Assembly: GCF_030010625.1 (NCBI RefSeq)
Contig: NZ_JASCXN010000014.1
Location: 114,536 to 178,535, forward strand
DNA length: 64,000 nucleotides
Direction of reading: 5' to 3'
Source: Streptomyces sp. CC208A
Lineage (GTDB): Bacteria; Actinomycetota; Actinomycetes; Streptomycetales; Streptomycetaceae
The notes below the pieces were generated by a model. It made no database searches and had not been told where the DNA came from. It saw only the letters and a program-made list of their open reading frames with translations. The position numbers and the translations under genes were made by a program. Within the stretch, counting starts at the first letter, position 1. Each line of letters starts with the position of its first letter. Of the stretch, positions 32,186 through 44,799 are shown in pieces.

Positions 32186-32189
<4 letters not shown>
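31458..32189 (+). CDS. nuoC: NADH-quinone oxidoreductase subunit C
   Basis: The 243-residue product has the 30-kDa subunit signature ERETYDFFGIVFDGHP before RIMMPDDWQGHPQRKDYPL. It belongs to the hydrophilic Q-module. The N-terminal 60 residues (charged, Gln/Glu-rich, then GYGGLVRSIRLPGPA) are an actinobacterial extension. The start appears to be a rare TTG at 31458 that overlaps the nuoB stop (TTGA), which implies re-initiation by terminating ribosomes. It is separate from nuoD, unlike the fused nuoCD of E. coli. Confidence 0.95.
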
Positions 32190-33504
<1,315 letters not shown>

Positions 33505-33508
<4 letters not shown>

Positions 33509-34265
33509 CAGAGACCCCGACGAGCGGCAACGTCAGCCTGGGGATGCCCCAGCTCCCCGCCCCCGCCTACCCGGACGACGTCCGGGCCCGGCTGGAGGAG
33601 GACGCGAAGGCGATCATCGACCGCTACCCCGACTCCCGCTCCGCGCTCCTGCCGATGCTGCACCTCGTGCAGTCGGAGGAGGGCCACGTGACCCGTACCG
33701 GCATGCGGTTCTGCGCCGACATGCTCGGCCTGACCACCGCCGAGGTCACCGCCGTCGCCACCTTCTACACCATGTACCGCCGCAAGCCGTCCGGCGACTA
33801 CCAGGTCGGCGTCTGCACCAACACCCTCTGCGCGGTCATGGGCGGCGACGCCATCTTCGAGGAGCTCAAGGAGCACCTCGGCGTCGGAAACGACGGAGCC
33901 GACATGACGACTGCGGACGGCAAGATCACTCTTGAGCACATCGAGTGCAACGCCGCCTGCGACTACGCCCCCGTGGTGATGGTCAACTGGGAGTTCTTCG
34001 ACAACCAGACCCCCGAGTCGGCAAAGAAGATGGTCGACGACCTGCGCGCGGGCCGCACCGTCGAACCCACCCGCGGCGCCCCCCTCTGCACCTTCAAGGA
34101 GACGGCCCGGATCCTCGCCGGCTTCCCCGACGAGCGCCCCGGCGCCGTCGCGGCCACCGGCGGCGCCGGGCCCGCCTCCCTCGTCGGCCTCCGCCTGGCC
34201 AAGGGCGAGGCCCCCCATACCCGAATCGTCCACCCGCGCGGCGAGGCAGCCGGTCAGGAGGGAGC

Positions 34266-34269
<4 letters not shown>
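33505..34269 (+). CDS. nuoE: NADH-quinone oxidoreductase subunit E
   Basis: The 254-residue product is the thioredoxin-like 24-kDa N-module subunit. Its four 2Fe-2S ligands are in GVCTNTLC (residues about 104-111) and ECNAAC (about 152-157). After the domain, some 60 to 80 residues of Pro/Ala/Gly-rich tail (RPGAVAATGGAGPASLVG) make it much longer than the E. coli protein; this tail has no obvious function. ATG overlaps the nuoD stop by 4 bases. Confidence 0.95.
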
Positions 34270-35614
<1,345 letters not shown>

Positions 35615-35618
<4 letters not shown>

Positions 35619-38107
35619 CGGTCACCACGGCCGGCCCGTCCGGCGGCGGTTCCCCGGCGGGGCCGCCCAAGGACGCAGGCCAGGACATGGTCACGCTGAC
35701 CATCGACGGCATCGAGATCTCCGTCCCCAAGGGGACCCTGGTCATCCGCGCCGCCGAACAGCTCGGCATCGAGATCCCCCGCTTCTGCGACCACCCCCTC
35801 CTCGACCCGGCGGGCGCCTGCCGCCAGTGCATCGTCGAGGTCGAGGGCCAGCGCAAGCCGATGGCCTCCTGCACCATCACCTGTACCGACGGCATGGTGG
35901 TCAAGTCCCAGCTGACCTCGCCGGTCGCCGAGAAGGCCCAGCACGGCGTGATGGAGCTGCTGCTCATCAACCACCCGCTGGACTGCCCGGTCTGCGACAA
36001 GGGCGGCGAGTGCCCCCTGCAGAACCAGGCCATGTCCCACGGGCAGGCCGAGTCCCGCTTCGACGGCGCCAAGCGGACGTACGAGAAGCCGGTGCCGATC
36101 TCCACGCAGGTGCTGCTCGACCGCGAGCGGTGCGTGCTCTGCGCCCGCTGCACCCGCTTCTCGAACCAGGTCGCCGGCGACCCGATGATCGAGCTCGTCG
36201 AGCGCGGCGCCCTCCAGCAGGTCGGCACCGGCGAGGGCGACCCCTTCGAGTCGTACTTCTCCGGCAACACCATCCAGATCTGCCCGGTCGGCGCCCTCAC
36301 CTCCGCCGCCTACCGCTTCCGCGCCCGCCCCTTCGACCTGGTCTCCTCGCCGTCCGTCTGCGAGCACTGCGCCGGCGGCTGCGCCACCCGCACCGACCAC
36401 CGGCGCGGCAAGGTCATGCGCCGCCTCGCGCAGGACGACCCCGAGGTCAACGAGGAGTGGATCTGCGACAAGGGCCGGTTCGGCTTCCGGTACGCGCAGC
36501 AGCGCGACCGGCTGACGACCCCGCTCGTACGCAACGCGGCCGGGGTCCTGGAACCGGCCTCGTGGCCGGAGGCCCTGGAGGCCGCCGCCCGCGGCCTGGT
36601 CCGCGGCCGCACCGGTGTCCTCGCCGGCGGCCGGCTCACCGTCGAGGACGCCTACGCGTACGCCAAGTTCGCCCGGGTCGCCCTCGACACCAACGACGTC
36701 GACTTCCGCGCCCGGATCCACTCCGGCGAGGAGGCCGACTTCCTGGCCTCGGCCGTCGCCGGACGGGGACGGGATCTGGACGGTTCCGGCGTCACGTACA
36801 CCTCGCTCGAAGCCGCGCCGATGGTGCTGCTCGTCGGCCTGGAGTCCGAGGAGGAGGCCCCCGGCGTCTTCCTGCGGCTCCGCAAGGCCTGGCGCAAGCA
36901 CGGGCAGAAGACGTACGCCGTCGCCTCCCACGCCACCCGCGGCCTGGAGAAGACCGGCGGCACCCTGCTGCCCGCCGCCCCCGGCACCGAGACCGAGTGG
37001 CTCGACGCCCTCACCTCCCGCGTCGGCCTCGACTCCACCGGCTGGGCCGCCGCCGAGGCGCTGCGCCAGGAGGGGGCCGTCATCGCCGTCGGCGAGCGGC
37101 TCGCCGGGGTGCCCGGCGCGCTCACCGCCGCCCTGCGCGCCTCCGCCGCCACCGGCGCGAAGCTCGTGTGGATCCCGCGCCGGGCCGGTGAGCGGGGAGC
37201 GATCGAGGCGGGCGCGCTGCCGAGCCTGCTGCCCGGCGGCCGGCCCGCGACCGACCCCCGCGCGCGTGAGGAGGTCGCCGCCGCCTGGGGCGTCCGCGAA
37301 CTCCCGCACGGCTACGGCCGCGACACCGGCCAGATCCTCCAGGCCGCCGCCGGCGGCGAACTCGCCGCGCTGCTCGTCGGCGGCGTCGACGTCGACGACC
37401 TGCCCGACCCGGCACGCGCGCGTGAAGCCCTCGACCGGGCCTTCGTCGTCTCCCTGGAGCTGCGCCCCGGCGCCGTCACCGAGCGCGCCGACGTCGTCCT
37501 GCCGGTCGCCGCCGTCGCCGAGAAGTCCGGCACCTTCCTCAACTGGGAGGGCCGCGCCCGGATGTTCGAGGCCGCGCTCAAGCCCGAGCAGATGACAAGG
37601 GCGGTCGCTCCTGCCGACGCGCGCGTGCTCCACATGCTCGCCGACGCCCTCGACGTCCACCTCGCCCTGCCCGACCTGAAGACGGCCCGGCGCGAGATGG
37701 ACCGGCTCGGCCGCTGGACCGAGGAGCGGGCCTCCGAGCCCACCGCGCACGCGGTCCCGGCCCCCCGGCCCGGCGACGGCGAGGCCGTCCTCGCGGGCCA
37801 CCGGCTCCTCCTCGACCTCGGCCGGCTCCAGGAGGGCGACGAGGCGCTGGCCGGCACCCGTCACGCGGCGGTCGCCCGGCTCTCCGCCACCACCGCCGCC
37901 GACACCGGGGTCAAGGACGGCGACCTGCTCGAAGTCACCGGACCGGCCGGCGCGGTCGCCTTCCCCCTCCAGGTCACCGAGATGCCCGACCGGGTCGTCT
38001 GGCTCCCGCTGAACTCGGCCGGCCACGGCGTCCTCGCCGGCACCGGCGCCCGCCCGGGCGACCTGGTCCGCATCGGCCCGGCCACCCCGAAGGAGGCGCA
38101 GGCGTGA
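35615..38107 (+). CDS. nuoG: NADH-quinone oxidoreductase subunit G
   Basis: The 830-residue product is the large N-module subunit. An N-terminal 2Fe-2S ferredoxin domain (IPRFCDHPLLDPAGACRQC) comes first, then a His-Cys3 4Fe-4S site with further ligands (HPLDCPVCDKGGECPLQNQ, CVLCARCTRF, IQICPVGALT). A molybdopterin-oxidoreductase-like domain follows, with CEHCAGGCATRTD and KGRFGFRYAQQRDRLTTPL; the extra cysteines suggest that cluster N7 is present. The last 300 residues are weakly conserved. ATG overlaps the nuoF stop by 4 bases. Confidence 0.96.
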
Positions 38108-39465
38108 ACACGCTCCTCGCAGCCGAGGACCTGTCCATGTTCGGGACGGACCCCTGGTGGCTCGTCCTGCTCAAGGCCGTCTTCTGCTTCGCGTTCCTGA
38201 TGGTCACCGTGCTCTTCTCCATCGTGTGGGAGCGCAAGGTCGTCGCCTGGATGCAGCTGCGCATCGGCCCCAACCGGCACGGCCCCTGGGGCCTCCTCCA
38301 GTCCCTCGCGGACGGCGTCAAGCTGATGCTCAAGGAGGACGTGATCGTCAAGCGGGCCGACAAGGTCGTCTACGTCCTGGCCCCGATCGTCGCCGCCATC
38401 CCCGCGTTCATGGCGATCGCCGTGATCCCCTTCGGCCCGGCCGGTGACGAGGTGTCGATCTTCGGCACGCGGACCACGATGCAGCTGACCGACCTGCCGA
38501 TCGCGGCGCTCTACATCCTGGCGATCGGATCGCTCGGGGTGTACGGCTTCGTCCTCGGCGGCTGGTCCTCCGGATCGACCTATCCGCTGCTCGGCGGGCT
38601 GCGTTCGGTCGCCCAGATCATCTCGTACGAGATCGCCATGGGCGCCGCGTTCGCCTCGGTCTTCCTCTACTCCGGTTCCATGTCGACCTCGGCGATCGTC
38701 GACGCGCAGCAGGACCGCTGGTACGTGGTGCTGCTGCCCGTCTCGTTCCTGATCTACATGGTGACGATGGTCGGCGAGTCCAGCCGCGCCCCGTTCGACA
38801 TGCCCGAGTCCGAGGGCGACCTGGTCGGCGGCTTCAACACCGAGTACAGCTCCATCAAGTTCGCGATGTTCATGCTGGCCGAGTACATCCACATGATCAC
38901 CGTCTCGATGATCGCGGTGACCCTGTTCCTCGGCGGCTGGCGGGCCCCGTACCCGATCTCCGCGTTCTGGGAGGGCGCCAACCACGGCTGGTGGCCGCTG
39001 CTCTGGTTCGTCGTCAAGCTGCAGGCGCTGGTCTTCTTCTTCATCTGGCTCCGCGGCACCCTGCCCCGCGTCCGCTACGACCAGCTGATGAAGCTCGGCT
39101 GGAAGGTGCTCATCCCGGTCTCCGTGGTCTGGCTGATGCTGGTCGCCACCGTCCGGGCGCTGCGCAACGAGAACATCGCCTTCACCGACATCGTGCTGTA
39201 CGTGGCCGGTGCCGTCCTGGTGGTGCTGCTGCTCTCCTTCGTCGCCGACTTCTACCGCGACCGGAAGAAGGGCGACACCACGGCCGGCCCCGCCGCCGAG
39301 CGGGAGTTCGACCCGATGGCCGGCGGTTTCCCCGTACCGCCCAAGCCCGGACAGTCCCTGCCGCCCGTGCCCCGGCGCAGGCCCCGACACCAGCGGGACC
39401 TCGTTGTCAGTGGTGGCCCCGATACTGCTACCGAGAGTGATGAGAGGGGGACGGATCGTGTCTGA
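38104..39465 (+). CDS. nuoH: NADH-quinone oxidoreductase subunit H
   Basis: The 453-residue membrane subunit has eight to nine helices. WERKVVAWMQLRIGPNRHGP and the acidic quinone-channel loop GESSRAPFDMPESEGDLVGG, then FNTEYS, are diagnostic. It forms the heel of the complex that closes the quinone cavity. About 65 residues of Pro/Arg-rich tail (PVPPKPGQSLPPVPRRRPR) follow the last helix, unlike E. coli. The GTG overlaps the nuoG stop; its own end overlaps nuoI by 8 bases. Confidence 0.97.
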   Translation: MNTLLAAEDLSMFGTDPWWLVLLKAVFCFAFLMVTVLFSIVWERKVVAWMQLRIGPNRHGPWGLLQSLADGVKLMLKEDVIVKRADKVVYVLAPIVAAIPAFMAIAVIPFGPAGDEVSIFGTRTTMQLTDLPIAALYILAIGSLGVYGFVLGGWSSGSTYPLLGGLRSVAQIISYEIAMGAAFASVFLYSGSMSTSAIVDAQQDRWYVVLLPVSFLIYMVTMVGESSRAPFDMPESEGDLVGGFNTEYSSIKFAMFMLAEYIHMITVSMIAVTLFLGGWRAPYPISAFWEGANHGWWPLLWFVVKLQALVFFFIWLRGTLPRVRYDQLMKLGWKVLIPVSVVWLMLVATVRALRNENIAFTDIVLYVAGAVLVVLLLSFVADFYRDRKKGDTTAGPAAEREFDPMAGGFPVPPKPGQSLPPVPRRRPRHQRDLVVSGGPDTATESDERGTDRV

Positions 39466-40075
39466 CTTCCAGAATCCGGTGGCCGGGTTCGGCGTGACCT
39501 TCAAGGCCATGTTCAAGAAGCGGCTGACCGAGCAGTACCCGGAGCAGAAGAAGACGACGGCGCCCCGTTTCCACGGCCGGCACCAGCTCAACCGCCACCC
39601 GGACGGTCTTGAGAAGTGCGTCGGCTGCGAGCTGTGCGCCTGGGCCTGCCCCGCCGACGCCATCTACGTGGAGGGCGCGGACAACACGGACGAGGAGCGC
39701 TACTCGCCCGGCGAGCGGTACGGCCGCGTCTACCAGATCAACTACGCCCGCTGCATCCTGTGCGGGCTGTGCATCGAGGCGTGCCCCACCCGCGCGCTGA
39801 CGATGACCAACGAGTTCGAGCTGGCCGACTCCTCCCGCGAGAACCTGATCTACACCAAGGAACAGCTGCTCGCGGGCCTCGACGAGCGCATGGTCGACAC
39901 CCCGCACGCGATCTTCCCGGGCATGACCGAGCAGGACTACTACCGGGGTCTCGTCACCGAGGCCGCGCCCGGGACGGTCCGCCAGGTCGCCGTGTCCAAG
40001 GGGGAGACGCCGCAGGAGGGCGAGTCGACCTCCGGCGAGGACGAGCCCGCCTCGGGGAAGGTGATCGGCCGATGA
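39458..40075 (+). CDS. nuoI: NADH-quinone oxidoreductase subunit I
   Basis: The 205-residue product has two 4Fe-4S ferredoxin motifs, CVGCELCAWACP (residues 49-60) and CILCGLCIEACP (about 95-106), which hold clusters N6a and N6b. The C-terminal 30 residues are acidic and Ser/Gly-rich. The GTG at 39458 has a GAGAGGGGG site upstream and lies inside the end of nuoH. Confidence 0.96.
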   Translation: MSDFQNPVAGFGVTFKAMFKKRLTEQYPEQKKTTAPRFHGRHQLNRHPDGLEKCVGCELCAWACPADAIYVEGADNTDEERYSPGERYGRVYQINYARCILCGLCIEACPTRALTMTNEFELADSSRENLIYTKEQLLAGLDERMVDTPHAIFPGMTEQDYYRGLVTEAAPGTVRQVAVSKGETPQEGESTSGEDEPASGKVIGR

Positions 40076-40932
40076 GCGCGCTCGCCGCCTACACCACCTC
40101 CTCCGGTGAGGCGTTCCAGTTCTGGGTGCTCGGCACCGTCGCCGTCGTCGGCGCGCTGTGCACCGTCCTCATGAGGAAGGCCGTGCACTCGGCGCTCTGC
40201 CTGGCCGGCACGATGATCGTGCTCGCCGTCTTCTACCTGGCCAACGGCGCGTACTTCCTCGGCATCGTGCAGATCATCGTCTACACCGGCGCGATCATGA
40301 TGCTCTTCCTCTTCGTCGTCATGCTGGTCGGTGTCACGGCCGCGGACGCGCTGAAGGAGACCATCAAGGGCCAGCGGTGGTGGGCCGCCGCCTGCGGCCT
40401 CGGCTTCGGCGTCCTGCTCTTCGCCGGGATCGGGAACGCGGCGCTGACCGAGTTCACCGGCCTCGGCGCGGCGAACGCGGCGTACGGGGGGAACGTGGAG
40501 GGCCTGGCGGCCCTCATCTTCACCAAGTACGTCTTCGCCTTCGAGATCACCGGCGCCCTGCTGATCACCGCCGCCGTCGGCGCGATGGTCCTCACCCACC
40601 GGGAGCGCACCGAGCGGGCCCGCACCCAGCGCGAGCTGGCCGAGCAGCGCGTGCGCGAGGGCAGGCACCTGCCGCCGCTGCCCGCCCCCGGCGTCTACGC
40701 CCGGCACAACGCGGTGGACATCGCCGGTCTGCTGCCCGACGGCACCCCGTCCGAGCTCACCGTCATCTCGACCCTGCGCGAGCGGGGCCAGGTGCGGGAC
40801 GTGTCGACGGAGGCGCTCGCCGATCTCAAGGCCCTGGAGCAGCGCGCCGAGGAGCGCCTCGGACGCGACCGCGACGAGACCCGCGACGACGCTCGTGACG
40901 GAGCTCGTGACGGAGAGGAGGCCACGCGGTGA
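40072..40932 (+). CDS. nuoJ: NADH-quinone oxidoreductase subunit J
   Basis: The 286-residue product has five helices in its first 170 residues. VQIIVYTGAIMMLFLFVVMLVG is the helix with a pi-bulge that links quinone chemistry to pumping. A cytoplasmic tail of about 110 residues follows (RERTERARTQRELAEQRVRE, then a charged end with DDARDGARDGEE), far longer than the 184-residue E. coli subunit. The tail may contact the peripheral arm. ATG overlaps the nuoI stop by 4 bases. Confidence 0.95.
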   Translation: MSALAAYTTSSGEAFQFWVLGTVAVVGALCTVLMRKAVHSALCLAGTMIVLAVFYLANGAYFLGIVQIIVYTGAIMMLFLFVVMLVGVTAADALKETIKGQRWWAAACGLGFGVLLFAGIGNAALTEFTGLGAANAAYGGNVEGLAALIFTKYVFAFEITGALLITAAVGAMVLTHRERTERARTQRELAEQRVREGRHLPPLPAPGVYARHNAVDIAGLLPDGTPSELTVISTLRERGQVRDVSTEALADLKALEQRAEERLGRDRDETRDDARDGARDGEEATR

Positions 40933-41228
40933 ACCCCGTCAACTACCTGTACCTCGCCGCCCTGTTGTTCACCATCGGTGCGGCCGGGGTGCTGATCCGG
41001 CGGAACGCGATCGTGGTCTTCATGTGCGTGGAGCTGATGCTCAACGCCTGCAACCTCGCGCTCGTCACCTTCTCCCGTATGCACGGCAACCTCGACGGCC
41101 AGATCATCGCCTTCTTCACGATGGTCGTGGCCGCCGCGGAGGTCGTCGTCGGGCTCGCGATCATCGTGTCCGTCTTCCGATCCCGCCACTCGGCCTCGGT
41201 CGACGACGCCAGCCTGATGAAGCTGTGA
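40929..41228 (+). CDS. nuoK: NADH-quinone oxidoreductase subunit K
   Basis: The 99-residue product has three helices with the conserved membrane glutamate in FMCVELMLNACNLALV and a second acidic site in VVAAAEVVVGLAI. It is of normal length. It transmits coupling along the membrane arm. GTG overlaps the nuoJ stop by 4 bases. Confidence 0.96.
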   Translation: MNPVNYLYLAALLFTIGAAGVLIRRNAIVVFMCVELMLNACNLALVTFSRMHGNLDGQIIAFFTMVVAAAEVVVGLAIIVSVFRSRHSASVDDASLMKL

Positions 41229-41239
41229 GGGGCTGAACC

Positions 41240-43177
41240 GTGGACAACCTGATTGCGCTGCTCATCGCGGCGCCCCTGCTCGGAGCGGCCGTCCTGCTGT
41301 GCGGCGGCCGCCGGCTCGACAAGGCCGGGCACTGGCTCGGCACGCTCCTCGCGGCCGTCTCCTTCGCCATCGGTCTCGTCCTCTTCGCCGACATGCTCGG
41401 CAAGAGCGCCGACGACCGGACGATGCACCAGCACCTGTACACCTGGATCCCCGTCGAGAGCTTCCAGGCGGACATCGCCTTCCAGCTCGACCAGCTGTCG
41501 ATGACCTTCGTCCTGCTGATCACCGGTGTGGGCACGCTCATCCACGTGTACTCGATCGGGTACATGGAGCACGACGAGCGGCGCCGCCGCTTCTTCGGCT
41601 ACCTGAACCTGTTCGTCGCGGCGATGCTGCTGCTCGTCCTCGCGGACAACTACCTGCTGCTCTACTTCGGCTGGGAGGGCGTCGGTCTCGCCTCGTACCT
41701 CCTGATCGGCTTCTGGCAGCACAAGCCCACCGCGGCCACCGCCGCGAAGAAGGCCTTCCTGGTCAACCGGGTCGGCGACATGGGCCTGTCGATCGCGATC
41801 ATGCTGATGTTCACCACCTTCGGCACCTTCGCCTTCGGCCCCGTGCTCGCCTCGGCCGGCGAGACCTCCGAGGGCAAGCTGACGGCGATCGGCCTGATGC
41901 TGCTCCTCGCGGCCTGCGGCAAGTCGGCCCAGGTGCCGCTGCAGTCCTGGCTCGGGGACGCGATGGAGGGCCCGACCCCGGTCTCGGCCCTCATCCACGC
42001 GGCCACCATGGTCACCGCCGGCGTCTACCTGATCGTCCGCTCCGCGAACATCTTCAACGCGGCGCCGGACGCCCAGCTCGTCGTCACCATCGTCGGCGCG
42101 GTCACGCTCCTCTTCGGTGCGATCGTCGGTTGCGCGAAGGACGACATCAAGAAGGCCCTCGCCGGGTCGACGATGTCGCAGATCGGCTACATGATCCTGG
42201 CGGCCGGCCTCGGCCCGATCGGCTACGTCTTCGCGATCATGCACCTGGTGACGCACGGCTTCTTCAAGGCCGGGCTCTTCCTCGGCGCCGGTTCGGTCAT
42301 GCACGGCATGAACGACGAGGTCGACATGCGGAAGTACGGCGGCCTCAGGAAGTACATGCCGGTCACCTTCGTCACCTTCGGCCTCGGCTACCTGGCGATC
42401 ATCGGCTTCCCGGGCCTGTCCGGCTTCTTCTCCAAGGACAAGATCATCGAGGCGGCCTTCGCCAAGGGCGGCACCGAGGGCTGGATCCTCGGCGCGGTCA
42501 CCCTGCTTGGCGCCGCCATCACCGCGTACTACATGACCCGCGTGATGCTGATGACCTTCTTCGGCGAGAAGCGCTGGCAGCCGGCGCCGGACGCCGACGC
42601 GGCGCCCAGCGCCGAGCCGGCCGCCGAGCACGCGCCGGGCGAGATGCCGCACCCGCACGAGTCGCCCAAGTCCATGCTCATTCCCATGGTCCTGCTGGCC
42701 GTCGGCTCGGTCGCCGCGGGCGCCTTCTTCGAGTTCGCCGGGTTCGTCGAGTGGCTGGAGCCGGTCACCGGCTTCGCGCACGGCCACGCGCCGATCAGCG
42801 CCGCCGCCGTCACCACCGCGACCGTGGCCGTCATGGTGCTCGGCGTCGGCCTCGCGTACCTCCAGTACGGGCGCCGTCCCGTGCCGGTGGTCGCCCCGCG
42901 CGGCTCGCTGCTCACCCGGGCGGCCCGCCGCGACCTGCTCCAGGACGACTTCAACCACGCCGTCTTCGTCACCGGCGGCACCCACCTGACCCGCTCACTG
43001 GTCTACGTCGACCACACCCTCGTGGACGGCGTGGTCAACGGCACCGCGGCCGGTGTCGGCGGGCTCTCCGGGCGGCTGCGCAAGCTCCAGAACGGCTACG
43101 TCCGCTCGTACGCGGTCTCCATGTTCGGCGGTGCGGCGGTCGTCATCGCCGCGACCCTGCTGATGAGGGCGGTGTAA
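41240..43177 (+). CDS. nuoL: NADH-quinone oxidoreductase subunit L
   Basis: The 645-residue antiporter-like subunit is the distal proton pump. Landmarks are the lysine/glutamate helices around NYLLLYFGWEGVGLASYLLIGFW, LQSWLGDAMEGPTPVSALIHAATMVTAGVYL, and STMSQIGYMILA. The C terminus ends with a long amphipathic helix region and a last transmembrane anchor (AVSMFGGAAVVIAATLLM). A loop of about 40 residues rich in Pro/Glu/His (residues about 448-475) is variable in the family. The GTG lies 11 bases after nuoK. Confidence 0.96.
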   Translation: MDNLIALLIAAPLLGAAVLLCGGRRLDKAGHWLGTLLAAVSFAIGLVLFADMLGKSADDRTMHQHLYTWIPVESFQADIAFQLDQLSMTFVLLITGVGTLIHVYSIGYMEHDERRRRFFGYLNLFVAAMLLLVLADNYLLLYFGWEGVGLASYLLIGFWQHKPTAATAAKKAFLVNRVGDMGLSIAIMLMFTTFGTFAFGPVLASAGETSEGKLTAIGLMLLLAACGKSAQVPLQSWLGDAMEGPTPVSALIHAATMVTAGVYLIVRSANIFNAAPDAQLVVTIVGAVTLLFGAIVGCAKDDIKKALAGSTMSQIGYMILAAGLGPIGYVFAIMHLVTHGFFKAGLFLGAGSVMHGMNDEVDMRKYGGLRKYMPVTFVTFGLGYLAIIGFPGLSGFFSKDKIIEAAFAKGGTEGWILGAVTLLGAAITAYYMTRVMLMTFFGEKRWQPAPDADAAPSAEPAAEHAPGEMPHPHESPKSMLIPMVLLAVGSVAAGAFFEFAGFVEWLEPVTGFAHGHAPISAAAVTTATVAVMVLGVGLAYLQYGRRPVPVVAPRGSLLTRAARRDLLQDDFNHAVFVTGGTHLTRSLVYVDHTLVDGVVNGTAAGVGGLSGRLRKLQNGYVRSYAVSMFGGAAVVIAATLLMRAV

Positions 43178-43182
43178 CTCCG

Positions 43183-44799
43183 ATGTCCTTCCCGCTCCTT
43201 ACGGTGACGGCGGCGGTGCCGGCGATCGGCGCCGTGCTCACCGCCGCCGTGCCCGCGGCCCGCCGCACCGCCGCCAAGTGGCTGGCGCTGCTGGTCTCAC
43301 TGGCCACGCTCGTGCTCGCCGGGATCGTCTTCGCCCGCTTCGAACCGGGCGGCGACCGCTACCAGCTGGTCGAGTCCCACGCCTGGATCAAGGACTTCGG
43401 GGTCCGGTACGAGCTCGGTGTCGACGGCATCGGGGTCGCGCTGATCGGCCTCACGGCCCTGCTGATCCCGTTCATCGTCCTGGCGGGCTGGCACGACGCC
43501 GACCCCCTGGAGACGCAGTCGAAGCGGTGGCGGCCGACGCAGGGCTTCTTCGCCCTGATCCTCATGGTCGAGGCGATGGTGATCCTCTCCTTCGAGGCCA
43601 CCGACGTCTTCCTCTTCTACATCCTCTTCGAAGCCATGCTCATCCCGATGTACTTCCTCATCGGCGGCTTCGGCGACCGCGCGCACAGCGGCTCCGACGA
43701 GAACGCGGCGGCCCAGCGCTCGTACGCGGCGGTCAAGTTCCTGCTGTACAACCTGGCCGGCGGCCTGATCATGCTGGCCGCGGTCATCGGCCTCTACGTG
43801 GTCGCGGGGAACTTCTCGCTCACCGAGATCGCCGCGGCCCGCGCTGGGGGTACCTCCCACGCCGGAGGCGTAGGGGGAGGCTCGCTGGAGATGGCGACCA
43901 GCACCGAGCGATGGCTCTTCCTCGGCTTCTTCTTCGCCTTCGCGGTGAAGGCGCCGCTGTGGCCGCTGCACACCTGGCTGCCGAACGCGATGGGAGAGGC
44001 GACCGCCCCGGTCGCCGTCCTCATCACCGCCGTCGTCGACAAGGTCGGCACCTTCGCGATGCTCCGCTTCTGCCTCGGGCTCTTCCCCGAGGCGTCGAAG
44101 TGGGCCACGCCCGCGATCGTCGTCCTCGCCCTGATCAGCATCGTGTACGGGGCGCTGCTCGCGGTCGGCCAGCGGGACATCAAGCGGCTCGTCGCCTACG
44201 CGTCGATCTCCCACTTCGGCTTCATCATCCTGGGCATCTTCGCGATGACAAGTCAGGGGCAGTCGGGGGCCACGCTCTACATGGTCAACCACGGCGTCTC
44301 CACGGCCGCCCTGATGCTCGTCGCCGGCTTCCTCATCTCCCGGCGCGGCTCTCGGCTCATCGCCGACTACGGCGGTGTGCAGAAGGTCGCCCCGGTCCTC
44401 GCCGGCACCTTCCTGATCGGCGGTCTCGCGACCCTGTCGCTGCCCGGACTCGCCCCGTTCGTCAGCGAGTTCCTGGTCCTGGTGGGCACCTTCGCCCGCT
44501 ACCCGGTGGCCGGGATCATCGCCACCACCGGCATCGTCCTCGCCGCGCTGTACGTCCTCGTCCTCTACCAGCGGACGATGACCGGCCCGGTGAAGGAGGA
44601 GGTGCGGTCGATGCCCGACCTGCGGCCGCGCGAGCTGGCGGTGGTCGCCCCGCTCATCGCGGTCCTCCTCTTCCTCGGCGTCTTCCCGAAGCCGCTGACG
44701 GACGTGGTCAACCCGGCGGTCCAGCACACGATGTCGGACGTGCAGCGGACCGACCCCCAGCCCGAAGTTCCCGTCCAGAACGTGGAGGCGGCCAAGTGA
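43183..44799 (+). CDS. nuoM: NADH-quinone oxidoreductase subunit M (with in-frame repeat insertion)
   Basis: The 538-residue antiporter-like subunit has the typical motifs FEAMLIPMYFLIGGFG, KAPLWPLHTWLPNAMGEATAPVAVLI and YASISHFGFIILGIF. Between the helix ending YVVAGNFS and the next (TERWLFLGFFFAF) it carries a Gly-rich stretch AGGTSHAGGVGGGS. That stretch is encoded by the palindromic repeat at 43843-43883. Here the repeat keeps the frame, and the loop lies between helices, so the subunit should still fold. The ATG lies 5 bases after the nuoL stop. Confidence 0.95.
   Translation: MSFPLLTVTAAVPAIGAVLTAAVPAARRTAAKWLALLVSLATLVLAGIVFARFEPGGDRYQLVESHAWIKDFGVRYELGVDGIGVALIGLTALLIPFIVLAGWHDADPLETQSKRWRPTQGFFALILMVEAMVILSFEATDVFLFYILFEAMLIPMYFLIGGFGDRAHSGSDENAAAQRSYAAVKFLLYNLAGGLIMLAAVIGLYVVAGNFSLTEIAAARAGGTSHAGGVGGGSLEMATSTERWLFLGFFFAFAVKAPLWPLHTWLPNAMGEATAPVAVLITAVVDKVGTFAMLRFCLGLFPEASKWATPAIVVLALISIVYGALLAVGQRDIKRLVAYASISHFGFIILGIFAMTSQGQSGATLYMVNHGVSTAALMLVAGFLISRRGSRLIADYGGVQKVAPVLAGTFLIGGLATLSLPGLAPFVSEFLVLVGTFARYPVAGIIATTGIVLAALYVLVLYQRTMTGPVKEEVRSMPDLRPRELAVVAPLIAVLLFLGVFPKPLTDVVNPAVQHTMSDVQRTDPQPEVPVQNVEAAK
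43843..43883. repeat. GC-rich palindromic repeat, copy B (inside nuoM)
   Basis: The segment starts GCTGGGGGTACCTCCC and ends AGGGGGAGGCTC, with a hairpin of ACGCC/GGCGT around GGA and outer CCTCCC/GGGAGG arms. Its ends match copy A at 18561. It inserts about 13 residues into a loop of NuoM without changing the frame. Confidence 0.65.

Noticed and set aside
41299..43182. A long frame that joins a shifted reading of nuoL to nuoM
   Set aside because: The part before 43183 is Arg/Pro-rich shadow sequence of nuoL. nuoM starts at its own ATG after nuoL.
43843..43883. Frameshift or pseudogene in nuoM
   Set aside because: The reading frame stays open through the repeat, and all conserved NuoM motifs on both sides are in one frame.
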